From Gammaproteobacteria bacterium (GTDB lineage Bacteria; Pseudomonadota; Gammaproteobacteria; S012-40), in the NCBI GenBank assembly GCA_029864945.1, contig JAOTSL010000157.1, positions 1 to 7,344 on the forward strand: 7,344 nt of DNA. The letters run 5' to 3'. The notes under the pieces were generated by a model. That model made no database searches. It saw only the letters and a program-made list of their open reading frames with translations, and was not told the origin of the DNA. Positions 5,283 to 7,344 of this stretch are shown piece after piece. Made by a program: the position numbers and the translations under genes. Every line of letters starts with the position of its first letter. Positions within the stretch are counted from its first letter, which is position 1.

Positions 5283-6296
5283 ATGTCATCTGATTCCAGA
5301 TCATTCGGCCCATTCCCTATCACTCGAATGCGCAGAATGCGCGCCGATGACTTTAGTCGCAGGCTGATGCGAGAAAACAATCTAACCGTTGATGACCTGA
5401 TCTTACCTATATTTGTACTTGAAGGAACAAACCAACGCGAAGAAATAACATCAATGCCCGGCGTAGAACGCATCAGCATTGACTTGTTATTAAAAGAAGC
5501 AAAAGAACTAGTAAAACTGGGTGTGCCAGCAGTCGCTCTATTCCCAGTAACACCTATGGACGTTAAAACGCTCGACGCCAAAGAAGCATTTAATCCTGAC
5601 GGTTTGGCGCAGCGTGCAGTACGCGCATTGAAAGAAAACTTTCCTGAATTAGGCGTTATTACAGATGTAGCCCTAGACCCATTCACCACACACGGTCAAG
5701 ATGGACTTATTGATGATAACGGTTATGTCATGAATGATGAAACTGTTGAGGTACTTATCAAACAAGCCCTTTCGCACGCCGAAGCTGGTGCCGACATTGT
5801 TGCACCTTCAGATATGATGGATGGACGCATAGGCGCAATTAGAGAAGCGCTTGAAGATGAAGACCACAGAAATACACGCATACTTTCATACTCGGCGAAA
5901 TATGCATCCAGTTTCTATGGGCCGTTTAGAGACGCAGTAGGTTCAGCAGCAAATCTTGGTACCGGGAACAAATACAACTATCAGATGGACCCCGCCAATA
6001 GTGACGAAGCTTTACATGAAGTCGCGTTAGACCTTCAGGAAGGCGCTGACATGATCATGATAAAACCGGGCATGCCTTATTTAGATATCGTTCGTCGCAT
6101 AAAAGAAACATACGGTGTACCAACGTATGTTTATCAGGTGAGTGGGGAATATGCCATGTTAAAAGCAGCAAGCCAAAACGGTTGGCTAGATGAAAAGGCT
6201 GTCGTGCTTGAGTCGTTATTATCCATGAAACGCGCCGGTGCTAATGGCATTTTAACCTATTACGCTAAAACCGTAGCTCAATGGCTAAAAACCTAG
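5283..6296 (+). CDS. hemB: delta-aminolevulinic acid dehydratase (porphobilinogen synthase), Mg type
   Basis: HemB condenses two 5-aminolevulinate molecules to porphobilinogen, the second common step of tetrapyrrole synthesis, in the cytoplasm, as an octamer in characterised relatives. The product is 337 aa, like Pseudomonas HemB. The Schiff-base lysines are Lys206 (SAKYASSFYGPFR) and Lys261 within the family signature GADMIMIKPGMPY (254-266). The metal site reads DVALDPFTTHGQDG (128-141), with Ala130, Asp132 and Asp140 where zinc enzymes have cysteines, so it should not bind catalytic zinc. The allosteric magnesium region NSDEALHEVALDLQ is conserved. The N-terminal arm PITRMRRMRADDFSRRLMRE is typical. 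The start is well set by AGGAG (5271-5275), seven bases before the ATG. It is the second gene of the likely adk-hemB unit and is followed by a hairpin. Confidence 0.98.
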   Translation: MSSDSRSFGPFPITRMRRMRADDFSRRLMRENNLTVDDLILPIFVLEGTNQREEITSMPGVERISIDLLLKEAKELVKLGVPAVALFPVTPMDVKTLDAKEAFNPDGLAQRAVRALKENFPELGVITDVALDPFTTHGQDGLIDDNGYVMNDETVEVLIKQALSHAEAGADIVAPSDMMDGRIGAIREALEDEDHRNTRILSYSAKYASSFYGPFRDAVGSAANLGTGNKYNYQMDPANSDEALHEVALDLQEGADMIMIKPGMPYLDIVRRIKETYGVPTYVYQVSGEYAMLKAASQNGWLDEKAVVLESLLSMKRAGANGILTYYAKTVAQWLKT

Positions 6297-6324
6297 ACTA
6301 AAACCCTCTCCTAAGAGTCTGCCA

Positions 6325-6351
6325 GGCAGTAGCAAAACTTTTGCTGCTGCC
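6325..6351 (+). terminator. hairpin after hemB, possible terminator
   Basis: GGCAGTAGCAAAA (6325-6337) and TTTTGCTGCTGCC (6339-6351) pair almost completely, with one G-U wobble on the plus strand, leaving a very tight loop. It lies 28 bases past the hemB stop. No U-tract follows (GCACATATTATTT). Just upstream, CTGCC (6319-6323) can also pair with the GGCAG of the left arm, so an alternative small fold competes. Confidence 0.45.
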
Positions 6352-6589
6352 GCACATATTATTTACATATTTCGTATGCCTATTTATTATCAGGTTCGAC
6401 TTACAATCCAAAAAAATAACCAACAGAGTTCATAATTTAGTGCCCGCACGATAACTCAAATAACACATTTAAATACTCAATTCGTAAAATTCTATTATGA
6501 AACATCATCATCCGCTGCAAATTATTAAACTTTAAAATTCCTCACACATATTCTATTAACACTTTTAACCTAAAACGATAAAGCACACG

Positions 6590-6624
6590 TTATTAGCTAT
6601 TATTAGCCTGTCGATTTTGCTAAT
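6590..6624. repeat. short direct and inverted repeats upstream of the DUF938 gene
   Basis: TTATTAGC occurs at 6590-6597 and 6600-6607, one helical turn apart, and the inverse GCTAAT lies at 6619-6624. The cluster ends 30 bases before the start codon, where a repressor or leader element could sit. In such AT-rich sequence it may well be chance. Confidence 0.3.
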
Positions 6625-6653
6625 CTTTTCCCTCAATTTGATTTATAAGCGAC

Positions 6654-7250
6654 ATGGACACAATGAAGCCTTTTGCCGAATCCTGCGAACAAAATAAACA
6701 CGTTATATTTGACGCAATTAAATTTGAATTTTCTGAACATAAAGATATTCTAGAAATTGGAAGCGGCACTGGACAGCACGCCGTTTTTTTTGCAGCACAA
6801 TTACCACACTTATCATGGCAACCCAGCGAGCAAGATGAAAATATTTCCGGCATTACCGAATGGTTAAAAGACTATCCTCACGATAACATTCCCCACCCAA
6901 TCAGTCTCGATGTAACAAAAAAATGGCCTAAAAAAACATTCGATGGCGTATTTAGCGCCAATACCGCTCATATAATGGGATGGGAGGAAGTGAAGTACTT
7001 ATTTAAAGGTGTAGGCAACACACTAAATCCCAATGGGACGTTTTGTCTTTATGGCCCCTTCAATCACAACCAGCAATTCACTAGTGAAAGTAACGCACGA
7101 TTTGATCAATGGCTCAAACAACAAAATCCAGTCAGAGGAATCAGGGATTTTGAGGATTTAAATAACCTTGCGCGTGAAAATAATTTGATTTTTAAAAAAG
7201 AGATTGAAATGCCACACAATAATAAAATTCTTATCTGGAAAAAAGAATAA
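6654..7250 (+). CDS. DUF938 family SAM-dependent methyltransferase-like protein
   Basis: The 198-aa product matches the DUF938 family (bacterial relatives of METTL26) along its length. KPFAESCEQNK (5-15) is the usual opening. ILEIGSGTGQHAVFFA (32-47) is methyltransferase motif I, which binds SAM. LSWQPSE (53-59), FDGVFSANTAHIMGW (96-110), FCLYGPFNHN (130-139), FTSESNARFDQWL (142-154) and GIRDFEDL (162-169) follow in family order. The substrate is unknown. No membrane segment or signal peptide is visible. ATG at 6654 is used, but ATG at 6663 is equally possible; neither has a clear ribosome site. The gene seems more AT-rich than hemB and contains runs of T8 (6784-6791) and A7 (6917-6923, 6930-6936). 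It stands alone, with a large spacer before it and a strong terminator after it. Confidence 0.9.
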   Translation: MDTMKPFAESCEQNKHVIFDAIKFEFSEHKDILEIGSGTGQHAVFFAAQLPHLSWQPSEQDENISGITEWLKDYPHDNIPHPISLDVTKKWPKKTFDGVFSANTAHIMGWEEVKYLFKGVGNTLNPNGTFCLYGPFNHNQQFTSESNARFDQWLKQQNPVRGIRDFEDLNNLARENNLIFKKEIEMPHNNKILIWKKE

Positions 7251-7270
7251 CCAATACATTTATTCATTCC

Positions 7271-7301
7271 AAAAAAAACGAGGCCATTAGCCTCGTTTTT
7301 T
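7271..7301. terminator. canonical bidirectional rho-independent terminator
   Basis: AAAAAACGAGGC (7273-7284), a 5-base loop CATTA, and GCCTCGTTTTTT (7290-7301) form a perfect stem with a GC-rich core. Six Ts end the plus-strand copy, and eight As on the other side give U8 on the minus strand. It begins 20 bases past the DUF938 stop and could also serve a converging gene beyond the right edge. Confidence 0.92.
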
Positions 7302-7319
7302 ATTTACAATGTTGTAGTA

Positions 7320-7344
7320 TTTTAGCGATTTTTAGCGATTTTTA
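7320..7344. repeat. 10-bp tandem repeat reaching the window edge
   Basis: The unit TTTTAGCGAT occurs twice in full (7320-7329, 7330-7339) and then TTTTA to the last base, with no mismatch. The array runs into the edge, so its true length is unknown. Confidence 0.8.

Larger units (their letters stand above)
6297..6653. other. 357-base AT-rich spacer between hemB and the DUF938 gene
   Basis: It holds a hairpin after hemB (6325-6351), two ACATATT copies 11 bases apart (6354-6360 and 6365-6371), and TTATTAGC twice at 10-base spacing (6590-6597, 6600-6607) with an inverted GCTAAT at 6619-6624. A 12-codon frame at 6497-6535 with three His codons lacks a ribosome site and is not called. No convincing promoter for the DUF938 gene is found, though TATTAT (6493-6498) could be a -10. 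Confidence 0.7.

Noticed and set aside
6497..6535. 12-codon frame with three consecutive His codons, like a histidine leader peptide
   Set aside because: No ribosome site, no attenuator hairpins after it, and no histidine gene downstream.

Overview
The window looks like an ordinary chromosomal stretch of a moderately AT-rich gammaproteobacterium. Three things point there. dapF is followed by a DUF484 gene, the start of the dapF-DUF484-xerC arrangement typical of that class. There is an E. coli-like YcgN (UPF0260). HemN and HemB are close to the Escherichia and Pseudomonas families respectively. I cannot name the genus. All seven complete genes read through without frameshifts and keep their key catalytic or signature residues where these are known. 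An eighth gene is cut by the left edge. I see no transposase, integrase, phage gene, CRISPR array, tRNA or rRNA.

Layout. Bases 1-1133 hold a minus-strand pair: dapF (lysine and peptidoglycan precursor synthesis), then the first 60 codons of a DUF484 gene. A divergent promoter region (1134-1278) separates dapF from plus-strand hemN (1279-2679, oxygen-independent haem synthesis). A non-coding block with several hairpins (2680-2986) lies between hemN and the converging minus-strand pair ycgN (2987-3439) and ppa (3675-4214, cytoplasmic pyrophosphatase). ppa is transcribed first of that pair. A second divergent region (4215-4586) leads to plus-strand adk (4587-5228) and hemB (5283-6296), which are 54 bases apart and probably co-transcribed. 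An AT-rich spacer (6297-6653) precedes a DUF938 methyltransferase-like gene (6654-7250), closed by a textbook bidirectional terminator. The window ends inside a 10-bp tandem repeat.

How the genes fit together. hemB (second common step of tetrapyrrole synthesis) and hemN (coproporphyrinogen III to protoporphyrinogen IX) serve the same pathway but are not in one operon. adk and ppa handle the AMP and pyrophosphate released by biosynthesis. The metal chemistry is a small point of interest: HemB has the magnesium-type active site rather than zinc cysteines, while Adk has four LID cysteines expected to bind zinc, the reverse of E. coli in both cases.

I found no convincing undescribed multi-gene system. 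The signals most worth a second look are non-coding: a 15-bp tandem repeat in the leader of ycgN, the 10-bp tandem repeat at the right edge, long hairpins without U-tracts after several genes, and an inverted repeat overlapping a possible adk promoter.
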